Assembly (NCBI GenBank): GCA_900542625.1
Contig: UQOH01000034.1
Span: 1 to 22,102 of the forward strand
DNA from: an uncultured Fusobacterium sp.
GTDB lineage: Bacteria > Fusobacteriota > Fusobacteriia > Fusobacteriales > Fusobacteriaceae
Direction of reading: 5' to 3'
Length of the DNA: 22,102 bases
The notes under the pieces are model-generated. The model did no database searches. It saw only the letters and a list, made by a program, of their open reading frames with translations, and was not told the DNA's origin. The position numbers were made by a program, and so were the translations under genes. Of the stretch, positions 8,080 to 15,437 are shown one piece after another (within the stretch, counting starts at the first letter, position 1; every line of letters begins with the position of its first letter).

Positions 8080-9102
8080 ATGAACTTACCAAAAACAAAA
8101 GACGGAAAAATTGATATCAAAAAAGTTTTAATCCAGTCAGGATTATATTTAGTTTTATTTGCAATGCTTGTTCTTATAATTATAAAAGAACCTTCTTTCT
8201 TAAGTATAAGAAACTTCAGAAACATTTTAACACAATCTTCTGTTAGAGCAATTATAGCTCTTGGGGTTGCAGGGCTTATCGTTACAACTGGTACTGACCT
8301 TTCTGCAGGTAGACAAGTTGGATTTGCAGCAGTTATTTCTGCTACATTATTACAAGCTACTACAAATGTTAACAAAGTTTTCCCTGAATTAGGAGAAATC
8401 CCTATATTCCTTGTTATCTTAGCTGTTATAGTTGTTGGTGGAATAGTTGGGGCATTTAACGGTGCTGTCGTAGCATTCTTAAATCTTCACCCATTTATCG
8501 TTACTATGGGATCTATGACAATCGTTTATGGATTAAACTCATTATACTATGACTATGTTGGCGGATCTCCAATATCTGGATTTGATGCAAGATATACAAG
8601 CTTTGCTCAAGGATTTATTAATATAGCAGGATTCAGACTTCCATACCTAATTATATATGCAGCTGTATGTGCAATTATTATGTGGGTATTATGGAATAAA
8701 ACAAAATTTGGTAAAAACTTATTCGCAGTTGGTGGAAACCCAGAAGCTGCAAGAGTATCTGGAGTAAACGTTGCATTAACATTAATAACTGTTTATGCTC
8801 TTTCTGGAGTATTCTATGCATTTGGTGGATTCTTAGAAGCTGGACGTATCGGATCTGCAACTAACAACCTTGGATTCATGTATGAAATGGACGCTATCGC
8901 AGCCTGCGTTATCGGTGGAGTTTCTTTCTACGGAGGAGTTGGAAGAATTTCCGGAGTTATCACAGGAGTTATTATCCTTACAGTTATCAACTATGGATTA
9001 ACTTATGTAGGTGTAAGCCCATACTGGCAATATATCATCAAAGGAGCTATCATTATAGTTGCTGTTGCATTCGACTCTATGAAATACTCTAAAAAAAGTT
9101 AG
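8080..9102 (+). CDS. mglC: Galactose/methyl-galactoside importer permease
   Basis: A 340-residue inner-membrane permease of the sugar ABC family, which probably works as a dimer with two MglA or one tandem MglA. After a short cytoplasmic start it has about eight to ten hydrophobic segments. The family motif TGTDLSAGRQVGFAA lies near residues 71-85, and FAVGGNPEAARVSGVNV precedes the conserved FLEAGRIGSATNNLG, the loop contacting the ATPase. AAGGAGAG precedes the ATG. Last gene of mglBAC, followed by a good terminator. Confidence 0.95.
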   Translation: MNLPKTKDGKIDIKKVLIQSGLYLVLFAMLVLIIIKEPSFLSIRNFRNILTQSSVRAIIALGVAGLIVTTGTDLSAGRQVGFAAVISATLLQATTNVNKVFPELGEIPIFLVILAVIVVGGIVGAFNGAVVAFLNLHPFIVTMGSMTIVYGLNSLYYDYVGGSPISGFDARYTSFAQGFINIAGFRLPYLIIYAAVCAIIMWVLWNKTKFGKNLFAVGGNPEAARVSGVNVALTLITVYALSGVFYAFGGFLEAGRIGSATNNLGFMYEMDAIAACVIGGVSFYGGVGRISGVITGVIILTVINYGLTYVGVSPYWQYIIKGAIIIVAVAFDSMKYSKKS

Positions 9103-9127
9103 AAATTAATAAAATTAAAATAAAATG

Positions 9128-9155
9128 GACAAGAGATAAAAATCTTGTCTTTTTT
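9128..9155 (+). terminator. Rho-independent terminator of mglBAC
   Basis: GACAAGA (9128-9134) and TCTTGTC (9143-9149) make a perfect 7-bp stem with an 8-base loop, followed by six T. It sits 25 bases after the mglC stop. The following stretch to 9344 is very AT-rich, and I see no gene or clear signal in it. Confidence 0.85.
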
Positions 9156-9344
9156 ATTTTACCTTAAAAAAGAATTTTTATTTATTTTTTCTACAATAAT
9201 CTTCTTTTTAAAAATTATTTAAAATCTTTTTAAAAGGTCTTTAATAAGTAATAAAATTATATATCAAAAAAAAATTTGTGTCAATATAATTTTTTAAATA
9301 AAAAGGATTATTTATTAAAAATACTTTTTTTGTATATTTTCTTC

Positions 9345-9373
9345 TTGAAAATTATCCCATTTCATGCAATAAT
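9345..9373 (+). promoter_or_regulatory. Probable nrd operon promoter
   Basis: TTGAAA (9345-9350) and AATAAT (9368-9373) are 17 bases apart, each one mismatch or so from consensus. The predicted start near 9380 is upstream of the NrdR box. Other AT-rich -10-like words occur nearby (TATAGT at 9383), so the exact promoter is uncertain. Confidence 0.45.
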
Positions 9374-9406
9374 ATAACAGCATATAGTAATATAAAAATA
9401 ACATTT

Positions 9407-9422
9407 TCACAATATATTGTGT
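9407..9422. promoter_or_regulatory. NrdR box
   Basis: CACAATATATTGTG (9408-9421) is a perfect palindrome. It matches 15 of 16 positions of the known NrdR consensus (acaCwAtATaTwGtgt), failing only at the first base. It lies directly before the ribosome binding site of the first nrd gene, where NrdR with bound dATP/ATP would repress the operon. NrdR sites usually come in pairs about 31 bases apart. Thirty bases upstream (9377-9392) is only a poor half-conserved match. Confidence 0.8.
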
Positions 9423-9435
9423 TCAGGAGGGAAAA

Positions 9436-9639
9436 ATGATAAAAGTATATGGAAAAGAAGGATGCAGCAAATGTGAAGCTTTAAAAAGAATTTTAGATGA
9501 TAAAAAAATTCAATATGAATATATCCAAGATTTAAAAACTCTTATGACAGTGGCAAGCAAAGCAAGAATTATGAGTGCACCTGTTGTTGAGCAGGACGGA
9601 AAATTCTATACAATGGAAAGTTTCACAGAGGTTATATAA
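9436..9639 (+). CDS. NrdH/glutaredoxin-like redox protein
   Basis: A 67-residue thioredoxin-fold protein with the redox motif Cys10-Ser-Lys-Cys13 and the cis-proline motif SAPVV, the size of NrdH. It probably re-reduces the C-terminal CxxC of the reductase large subunit encoded next. CAGGAGGG precedes the ATG, and its TAA overlaps the nrdA ATG (TAATG), so they are coupled. The CSKC motif differs from the usual NrdH CxQC, so glutaredoxin-like is the safer name; whether thioredoxin reductase or glutathione recharges it is unknown. Confidence 0.85.
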   Translation: MIKVYGKEGCSKCEALKRILDDKKIQYEYIQDLKTLMTVASKARIMSAPVVEQDGKFYTMESFTEVI

Positions 9640-11885
9640 TGAGAGAGGTAATCAACAGAGCAGGGATAAAAGAAAACTTAGATATTACAAAAATAAGAGA
9701 AAAACTTATAAGAGCCTGTAAAGATTTAGAAGTAAATATGGTACAGCTTGAAAGCCATATTGATTCAATCTATCAGGAAAATATAACAACAAAAAAAATT
9801 CAGGAATCTTTGATAAATCAAGCTGTTTCCATGACAAGTTTTGAGGAAAGCGACTGGACATATGTTGCAGGAAGACTTCTTATGATGGAAACAGAAAGAG
9901 AGGTTTTTCACAAAAGAGGTTTCTCTTACGGAGAATTTTATAAAACAATAAAACTGTTAACAGAAAAAGAAATTTATGATGCAAGACTTCTTGAATATAC
10001 AGAAGAAGAAATTAATACACTTGGAAAAATAATAGATTCTTCAAGAGATATGATGTACGATTATGCCGGTGCAAATATGTTTGTAAACAGATATCTTATT
10101 AAGCACAAGGGGAATGTATACGAACTGCCGCAGGAAGTTTTTATGTGTATTGCAATGCTTTTGGCTGTAAATGAAAAAGACAAAGTTTCTGTTGCTGAAA
10201 GATTTTATAATGCTTTATCACTTAAAAAAATCTCTCTGGCAACACCTATTCTGGCAAATTTAAGAATACCAAAAGGAAACCTGTCTTCATGTTTTATAAG
10301 TGCAATGGATGATGATATAAATTCAATTTTTTATAATATAGATACTATTGCAAAAATAAGTAAAAACGGCGGTGGTGTAGGACTTAATGTTTCAAGAATA
10401 AGAGCCAAAAACTCTATGGTAAACGGATATTATAATGCCAGCGGCGGAGTTGTTCCTTGGATAAAAATTGTTAACGATACTGCTGTTGCTGTAAATCAGC
10501 AGGGAAGAAGAGCAGGAGCTGTAACTGTTGCTCTTGATTCATGGCATCTGGATATTGAAACATTCTTGGAACTGCAGACAGAGAATGGAGATCAGAGAGG
10601 AAAAGCATATGATATTTACCCGCAGGTTGTGTTGTCTGATCTGTTTATGAAAAAGGTTGAAAACAATCTTCAATGGACACTTGTAGACCCATATGAAATC
10701 CGTAAAAAATATAATGTTGAATTATGTGAACTTTATGGAGAGGAATTTGAAAAAATTTACAATGAAATTGAAAAGGATAATTCTCTTACATTAAAGAAAA
10801 TTATAAAAGCAAGAGAACTTTTCAAAGAGATAATGAAAGTGCAGATTGAAACGGGAATGCCTTATATTTTCTTTAAAGACAGAGCAAATTTTATGAACCA
10901 CAACAGCCATAAGGGAATGATTGGAAACGGAAATCTGTGCATGGAAAGTTTTTCTAATTTTTCCCCAAGTACAAATTTCAGAGAAGAAAATATAGAGGGA
11001 AATGGTGTAAGAACAGTAAATCTTGGAGAGGTGCATACATGCAATCTTGTTTCACTAAACCTTGCTGAACTTGAAAAAGAAGAGTTTGAAAACATTGTTG
11101 ATACTGCTGTAAGAATTCTTGACAACACTATTGATTTAACAAAAACACCTATAAAAGAATCTGACAAACACAATTCTGCATACAGAACTATTGGTGTGGG
11201 GGCTATGGGACTTGCTGATTATCTTGCCAGAGAATATATGATTTATGAAGAATCACTGCAGGAAATAGATGAGCTTTTTGAAGAGATAGCCTTATACTCT
11301 ATAAAATCATCTGCACTTCTGGCAGAAGAGAGAGGATATTATCCAATGTTTAAAGGTTCTGACTGGGACAAAGGACTATTTTTTAAAAAGGACAGAGAGT
11401 GGTATATAAATAATTCAAAATTTGCTGATAAATGGAATGAAGTTTTTGATTTGGTTAAAAAGCACGGACTTCGTAATGGAGAACTTACTGCTGTTGCACC
11501 AAACACTTCTACATCTCTTCTTATGGGAGCAGCAGCCTCAGTAAATCCTACTTTCTCAAGATTCTATATTGAGAAAAATCAAAAAGGAGCAGTGCCGAGA
11601 GTTGTAAAACATCTTAAGGACAGAGCATGGTTTTACCCGGAATTTAAAAATGTAAATCCTCAGACATATGTAAAAATAATGAGCAGAATAGGAAAATGGA
11701 TAACTCAAGGGGTATCTATGGAGCTTATGTTTGATCTTAACAAAAACATAAAAGCAAAAGATATTTATGATACTTTTATCACTGCATGGAAAGAGGGCTG
11801 CAAATCTGTTTATTACATAAGAACTATTCAGAAAAATACAAATATAGCAAATGAAAAAGAGGAGTGTGAAAGCTGCAGTGGATAG
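9639..11885 (+). CDS. nrdA: Ribonucleoside-diphosphate reductase large subunit (class Ia type)
   Basis: The 748-residue catalytic subunit that reduces ribonucleoside diphosphates to deoxy forms. An N-terminal ATP-cone (about residues 1-90) is recognisable. Active-site residues are in place: Cys218 (SSCFIS), Asn432-x-Cys434-x-Glu436 (GNLCMES), Cys468 (HTCNL), the radical-relay Tyr725-Tyr726 (SVYYIR), and the C-terminal shuttle pair Cys743/Cys746 (CESC). The ATP-cone and the absence of nrdI nearby favour class Ia over Ib. Compared from memory with E. coli, two nucleotide-contact positions in the cone look changed (K9 to Asn, H59 to Gln). GAGG lies eight bases before the start. Its end overlaps the nrdB frame. 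Confidence 0.95.
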   Translation: MREVINRAGIKENLDITKIREKLIRACKDLEVNMVQLESHIDSIYQENITTKKIQESLINQAVSMTSFEESDWTYVAGRLLMMETEREVFHKRGFSYGEFYKTIKLLTEKEIYDARLLEYTEEEINTLGKIIDSSRDMMYDYAGANMFVNRYLIKHKGNVYELPQEVFMCIAMLLAVNEKDKVSVAERFYNALSLKKISLATPILANLRIPKGNLSSCFISAMDDDINSIFYNIDTIAKISKNGGGVGLNVSRIRAKNSMVNGYYNASGGVVPWIKIVNDTAVAVNQQGRRAGAVTVALDSWHLDIETFLELQTENGDQRGKAYDIYPQVVLSDLFMKKVENNLQWTLVDPYEIRKKYNVELCELYGEEFEKIYNEIEKDNSLTLKKIIKARELFKEIMKVQIETGMPYIFFKDRANFMNHNSHKGMIGNGNLCMESFSNFSPSTNFREENIEGNGVRTVNLGEVHTCNLVSLNLAELEKEEFENIVDTAVRILDNTIDLTKTPIKESDKHNSAYRTIGVGAMGLADYLAREYMIYEESLQEIDELFEEIALYSIKSSALLAEERGYYPMFKGSDWDKGLFFKKDREWYINNSKFADKWNEVFDLVKKHGLRNGELTAVAPNTSTSLLMGAAASVNPTFSRFYIEKNQKGAVPRVVKHLKDRAWFYPEFKNVNPQTYVKIMSRIGKWITQGVSMELMFDLNKNIKAKDIYDTFITAWKEGCKSVYYIRTIQKNTNIANEKEECESCSG

Positions 11886-12912
11886 AAAAAAACTTTTTAA
11901 CCCTTTGGGAAATGATTCCCTTTCAGAAAGAAAGATTATTAAAGGGGACAGCACAAATATTTTTAATCTGAACAATGTTAAATATCAATGGGCAAATCAT
12001 CTTTACAGAACCATGATGGGAAATTTCTGGATACCTGAAAAAATAGATTTAACACAGGATAAAAATGATTATAAAAATCTTACTGATTATGAAAGAGAGG
12101 CATATGATGGGATTTTGTCATTTTTGATTTTCTTGGACAGTATTCAGACAAACAATATACCTAATATTTCTGATTTTGTTACAGCACCGGAGGTAAATCT
12201 TGTTCTTTCAATACAGACATTCCAAGAGGCTATTCACTCTCAGTCTTATCAATATATTATAGAATCTATTCTTCCAAAAGAGATAAGAAATTCTATTTAT
12301 GACAAATGGAGAGAGGACAAAGTTCTTTTTGAAAGAAACAGTTATATAGCTGAAATATATCAGAAGTTTATAGAATCAGCAGATGATGAAAATTTTGCAA
12401 AAGTAATTATAGCTGATTATCTTTTAGAGGCAATATATTTTTATAACGGATTTAATTTTTTCTATCTTCTTGCAAGCAGAAACAGAATGATGGGAACATC
12501 TGATGTTATAAGGCTTATCAACAGAGATGAACTTTCCCATGTAGTTCTTTTCCAGCAGATGTTTAAAGAGATAAGAAATGAAAATCCAAATATTTTTAAA
12601 GAAGAGCTTATATATGAAATGTTTGAGAAAGCTGTGGAACAGGAAATCAGCTGGACTAATCATATAATTGGAAATCAGATTTTGGGAATTACAGAAGAAA
12701 CAACAGAAAAATATACAAAATGGCTTGCTAATGAGAGGCTAAAATCTATTGGACTAAAACCAATTTATGAGGGATTTGATAAAAACCCTTATAAGCATTT
12801 GGAGAAATTTGCTGACACTGAAGGAGAGGGAAACGTTAAGGCAAACTTCTTTGAAGGGACAGTAACAAGCTATAATATGAGTTCATCAGTTGAAGGCTGG
12901 GATGAATTCTAA
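11851..12912 (+). CDS. nrdB: Ribonucleoside-diphosphate reductase small subunit (diiron-tyrosyl radical)
   Basis: This subunit holds the metal-radical cofactor that starts NrdA catalysis. All expected ligands are visible: Asp96 (FLDSIQ), Glu126 and His129 (QEAIHSQSY), Glu193 (LEAIYFY), and Glu227 and His230 (RDELSH). Tyr133 matches E. coli radical Tyr122, so this is a classical tyrosyl-radical type, not a Tyr-less variant. The C terminus (GWDEF) is the likely docking tail for NrdA. The given ATG overlaps nrdA by 35 bases and lacks a ribosome binding site. An in-frame GTG at 11878, 13 bases after GAGGAG, would give a protein starting at DRKKLFNPLG and is a serious alternative. Length about 345-353, normal. 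Confidence 0.93.
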   Translation: MKKRSVKAAVDRKKLFNPLGNDSLSERKIIKGDSTNIFNLNNVKYQWANHLYRTMMGNFWIPEKIDLTQDKNDYKNLTDYEREAYDGILSFLIFLDSIQTNNIPNISDFVTAPEVNLVLSIQTFQEAIHSQSYQYIIESILPKEIRNSIYDKWREDKVLFERNSYIAEIYQKFIESADDENFAKVIIADYLLEAIYFYNGFNFFYLLASRNRMMGTSDVIRLINRDELSHVVLFQQMFKEIRNENPNIFKEELIYEMFEKAVEQEISWTNHIIGNQILGITEETTEKYTKWLANERLKSIGLKPIYEGFDKNPYKHLEKFADTEGEGNVKANFFEGTVTSYNMSSSVEGWDEF

Positions 12913-12929
12913 TTCCTTCTTCTTATCAT

Positions 12930-13147
12930 AAAATAAAAATAAAATTCTCGATTTTAAAAATATCTGCGTAACTTATGCAGCGAGTTCGTCGATGCAGGAG
13001 GCTGAGAGCTTGATAGAGCTCTCAACGACTAGCAGAGCCGACGAATTAAAAATTTCATTTATTAAATTTTTAATTTGTTCTTCAGCTATTCTTGTAAGCA
13101 ATATAAGTAGCTGATATTTTTTCTAAGAGAATTTTATTTTTTATTTT
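12930..13147. repeat. Dispersed palindromic repeat, copy 2 (complete, structured core)
   Basis: The ends are long imperfect inverted repeats. The left arm (about 12930-12980: AAATAAAATTCTC ... AAAAATATC ... CTTATGC) mirrors the right arm (about 13096-13147: GCAATATAAG ... GATATTTTTT ... GAGAATTTTATTT). The core folds on its own: CTGCGTA/TATGCAG (12964-12980), TTCGTCG/CGACGAA (12985-12991 with 13039-13045) enclosing GAGAGCT/AGCTCTC (13004-13023), and a 12-bp AT stem (13044-13055 with 13064-13075). The segment 12981-13043 is about 57% GC in an otherwise AT-rich region. There is no gene in the 320 bases between nrdB and the glycosyltransferase. It may also terminate nrd transcription. Confidence 0.75.
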
Positions 13148-13193
13148 GTTTCATATTTTTTAATTAAATTTTAATTTTTATATGGGATAATCC

Positions 13194-13222
13194 CCTCATA
13201 ATAAAAAAACAAAAAAATGAGG
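13194..13222 (+). promoter_or_regulatory. Hairpin that could mask the glycosyltransferase ribosome binding site
   Basis: CCTCAT (13194-13199) is complementary to ATGAGG (13217-13222), whose last bases are part of the Shine-Dalgarno GAGGAGG (13219-13225). A competing small hairpin GGGA-TAA-TCCC (13184-13194) lies next to it. If transcription starts upstream, the stem would partly hide the ribosome binding site. If GATAAT (13186-13191) is instead the -10 box, the stem would not exist in the RNA. Confidence 0.35.
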
Positions 13223-13232
13223 AGGCACCAAA

Positions 13233-14726
13233 ATGTCTGAAATTGAATATGGACACCATATCTCGTATAAAAATATTTTAAAAATTATAATCGTTTATCT
13301 TCTTATATTTCTTCCTGTGGTATTTGTGAGATACCCGGATATAAGAAATGAAATTAAATATTTTATTGTTGCTGACAACATGATAGAAAGCAAAAATTAT
13401 TTTATCCTGAAATATTTTTCAGAACTTTATCCAGATAAGCCGCCTTTATATTTTTGGCTGCTGTCTTTTCTGAAAGAACATTTCAGCAAATATTTTGTGC
13501 CTTTGGCTGTTTTGTTTGGAAGTACAATTCCTTCACTTCTGCTTACAATATTTTCATACAGCCTTTTTGCAAAAATGAGAAATGAAAAAACAGGATTTCT
13601 AATTGCTCTTTCTCTGTGCACAATCCCATTTTTCATAGGAACTTCTGTTTTCTTAAGAATGGATATACTGATGACTTTCTTTATTGTCTTTGCACTTTAT
13701 AAATTTTTCTTTATGTATTACTGCTGTGCAGAAAGAAATCTGTTTAACCTTATAACAATGTATCTGAGTATTGCTTTGGCAATTCTTACAAAAGGACCTG
13801 CAGGAGCAGCAGTGCCAATATGTACAATCCTTACTTTTTTACTTCTTGAAAAAAATATGAAATTTTTGAAAGAGATACATTTTATAAAAGGAATTATGCT
13901 TGTTTTGGGAATTATGGCTCTGTGGCTTTATGCAATATATCTTCAGCCAGAGGGAAAGGAATATATCTCTCTTCTTCTTGGGCAGGAAACAATAGGCAGA
14001 GTAGTAAAATCTAAAACTCATATACAGCCTGTTTATTATTATCTGGAAAGAATACCCCTTATTATGTTTCCATATGGAATTCTTTTTATTGGAAGTCTTG
14101 TTTATTATATTAAAAATATAAAATCATACAGCAAATGGGACGAATTGGAAAAAATAGGTTTTGCATGGACAGTTATACCTTTTATTCTGTTTTCTCTTGC
14201 CAGCGGAAAATTAGAGATATATCTTATCCCTATGTTTCCCGGAATGATTGCAATGGTATATGCTTTTATATTCAAAACACAAGATACAAAAGTAAGCAGC
14301 ATTTTAATAAAAATATCTATGATTCTTCTTGTTTTCCCTCTTCTTTTTGATAAATTTTTCAATAAGAAGAAAGATTTTTATAAAAAACTTATGTGTTTCC
14401 CAGCAGGAGTTATCACAGTATTTCTGTTTGTTTCTCAGGGTATGAAACTATATAATTCCAATTTTACATTAAAGCCTGTTGTGGAAATAATAAACAGTGA
14501 TAATAAAAATATTACAGCATACAGATTTCCTGATTTTTTAAATGTAACAAATATTGTAGGGCAGTCTTTTGAAAATATAAGCAATACTGATGAACTTAAA
14601 AATAAACTGGAAGATAAAGATAATATGCTCATAGTGGGAAGAACTAAATATGAAAAAGATTTGCAGAATATTCCTGATTTAAATTTTGTTTATAAAAATA
14701 GAACTTACTGTGTTTACTCTAAATAA
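13233..14726 (+). CDS. ArnT-like integral membrane glycosyltransferase
   Basis: A 497-residue protein of the GT-C fold, resembling 4-amino-4-deoxy-L-arabinose transferase and protein mannosyltransferases. After one N-terminal membrane segment (about 17-33) comes an acidic external loop (RYPDIRNE), then the family-like DKPPLYFW, LTKGPAG after several more membrane segments, and about a dozen hydrophobic stretches in all. A soluble tail follows from about residue 405. Such enzymes transfer sugars from polyprenyl-phosphate donors on the outer side of the inner membrane to lipid A, other glycolipids or proteins. The acceptor here cannot be read from sequence, and no lipid A or polyprenyl-sugar genes are adjacent. 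The start is fixed by GAGGAGG. It seems to be a single-gene unit. Confidence 0.8.
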   Translation: MSEIEYGHHISYKNILKIIIVYLLIFLPVVFVRYPDIRNEIKYFIVADNMIESKNYFILKYFSELYPDKPPLYFWLLSFLKEHFSKYFVPLAVLFGSTIPSLLLTIFSYSLFAKMRNEKTGFLIALSLCTIPFFIGTSVFLRMDILMTFFIVFALYKFFFMYYCCAERNLFNLITMYLSIALAILTKGPAGAAVPICTILTFLLLEKNMKFLKEIHFIKGIMLVLGIMALWLYAIYLQPEGKEYISLLLGQETIGRVVKSKTHIQPVYYYLERIPLIMFPYGILFIGSLVYYIKNIKSYSKWDELEKIGFAWTVIPFILFSLASGKLEIYLIPMFPGMIAMVYAFIFKTQDTKVSSILIKISMILLVFPLLFDKFFNKKKDFYKKLMCFPAGVITVFLFVSQGMKLYNSNFTLKPVVEIINSDNKNITAYRFPDFLNVTNIVGQSFENISNTDELKNKLEDKDNMLIVGRTKYEKDLQNIPDLNFVYKNRTYCVYSK

Positions 14727-14727
14727 T

Positions 14728-14756
14728 TTGACTTTTTTAAATAAAAAAGCTATATA
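14728..14756 (+). promoter_or_regulatory. Promoter of the half-size EamA gene
   Basis: TTGACT (14728-14733), a 17-base spacer, then TATATA (14751-14756). It begins immediately after the glycosyltransferase stop, about 50 bases before the next start. No GC-containing terminator separates the two genes. Confidence 0.6.
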
Positions 14757-14807
14757 TAAATTATTAGTAAGTAATTTTATATAACAGGTTTAGAAGGAGG
14801 CATTTAT

Positions 14808-15221
14808 ATGTGGTTTATTTTTGCTTTGTTTTCAGCTCTTTTTGCATCTCTCACATCTATTTTTGCAAAAATAGGAATTGAGGGAATTAACTCAAATCTT
14901 GCTACTGCCATTAAAACTGTTGTTGTTCTCATAATGGCATGGATTATAGTCTTTATCACAGGACAGCATAGCAATATTGGAAATATTACCGGAAAAAGCT
15001 GGCTGTTTCTTATTCTTTCAGGAGCATGTACAGGTCTTTCGTGGTTGTGTTATTATAAGGCTCTTCAAATTGGAGAGGCATCAAAAGTTGTTCCCATTGA
15101 TAAATTCAGGGTAGTTATCAGCATGGTATTCGCATTTATAATTTTAAAAGAGACTGTAGAAATAAAAACTATTATTGGCGGAATATTTATAACTATTGGA
15201 ACTTTTGTTTTAATTTTTTAA
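14808..15221 (+). CDS. Half-size EamA/DMT-superfamily transporter
   Basis: A 137-residue membrane protein with about five hydrophobic segments and a single EamA domain. Typical EamA exporters are about 300 residues with two such domains. Recognisable features are the start FALFSALFASLTSIFAKIG, the middle GLSWLCYYKALQIGEASKV, and ILKETVEIKTIIGGIFITIG near the end. It would have to work as a dimer. The substrate is unknown; relatives move metabolites or drugs. AGAAGGAGG precedes the ATG. The frame is complete, with good codons to the stop, so it is a short family member rather than a truncated gene. Confidence 0.85.
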   Translation: MWFIFALFSALFASLTSIFAKIGIEGINSNLATAIKTVVVLIMAWIIVFITGQHSNIGNITGKSWLFLILSGACTGLSWLCYYKALQIGEASKVVPIDKFRVVISMVFAFIILKETVEIKTIIGGIFITIGTFVLIF

Positions 15222-15231
15222 AAACTATTAC

Positions 15232-15360
15232 TTTTAGTAAATAAAAATTTAAAAAAATATCAGCATAATTTATACAGCAAAACAGAATATATAAAACTTA
15301 TTTTCATTCTGTGAGCAATATAAATTTCTGATATTTTTTTATTGAAATATTTATTAAAAA
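15232..15360. repeat. Dispersed palindromic repeat, copy 3 (complete, short core)
   Basis: A near-continuous imperfect hairpin. The left arm TTTTAGTAAATA ... AAAAAAATATCAG ... AATTTATA and CAGAAT (15283-15288) pairs with ATTCTG (15306-15311), GCAATATAAATT, CTGATATTTTTTT and TTTATTAAAA on the right. The right arm carries GTGAGCAATATAAAT (15311-15325), identical to positions 1-15. It has the same ends as copy 2 but a core of only about 35 bases. It sits between two convergent genes and could act as a bidirectional terminator. Confidence 0.7.
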
Positions 15361-15437
15361 ATGTTAGATTTTAATAGTAAAAAAAATTTAATAAATTTTA
15401 AAAGTTTATAGGACTTTAGAAAACATGTTAAATAAAA

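Noticed and set aside
9156..9344. Possible further repeat copy or small gene in the AT-rich gap after mglC
   Set aside because: A CAATATAAT word resembles the repeat end, but the surrounding motif (CTGATA, AAGAGAATTTT) and an inverted partner are missing; no start with a ribosome binding site is seen.
9377..9392. Second NrdR box
   Set aside because: Only about nine of sixteen positions match and neither half-site keeps the core C or G, so it is not called as a feature.
10862..11173. Open frames opposite nrdA, and similar antisense frames opposite the ROK, ABC-F and malX genes
   Set aside because: They shadow strongly supported genes, lack ribosome binding sites and show no recognisable protein features.
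12981..13045. tRNA or tRNA-like gene in the GC-rich core
   Set aside because: It has a GTTCG word, but no acceptor stem, anticodon arm or T arm of correct geometry could be drawn.
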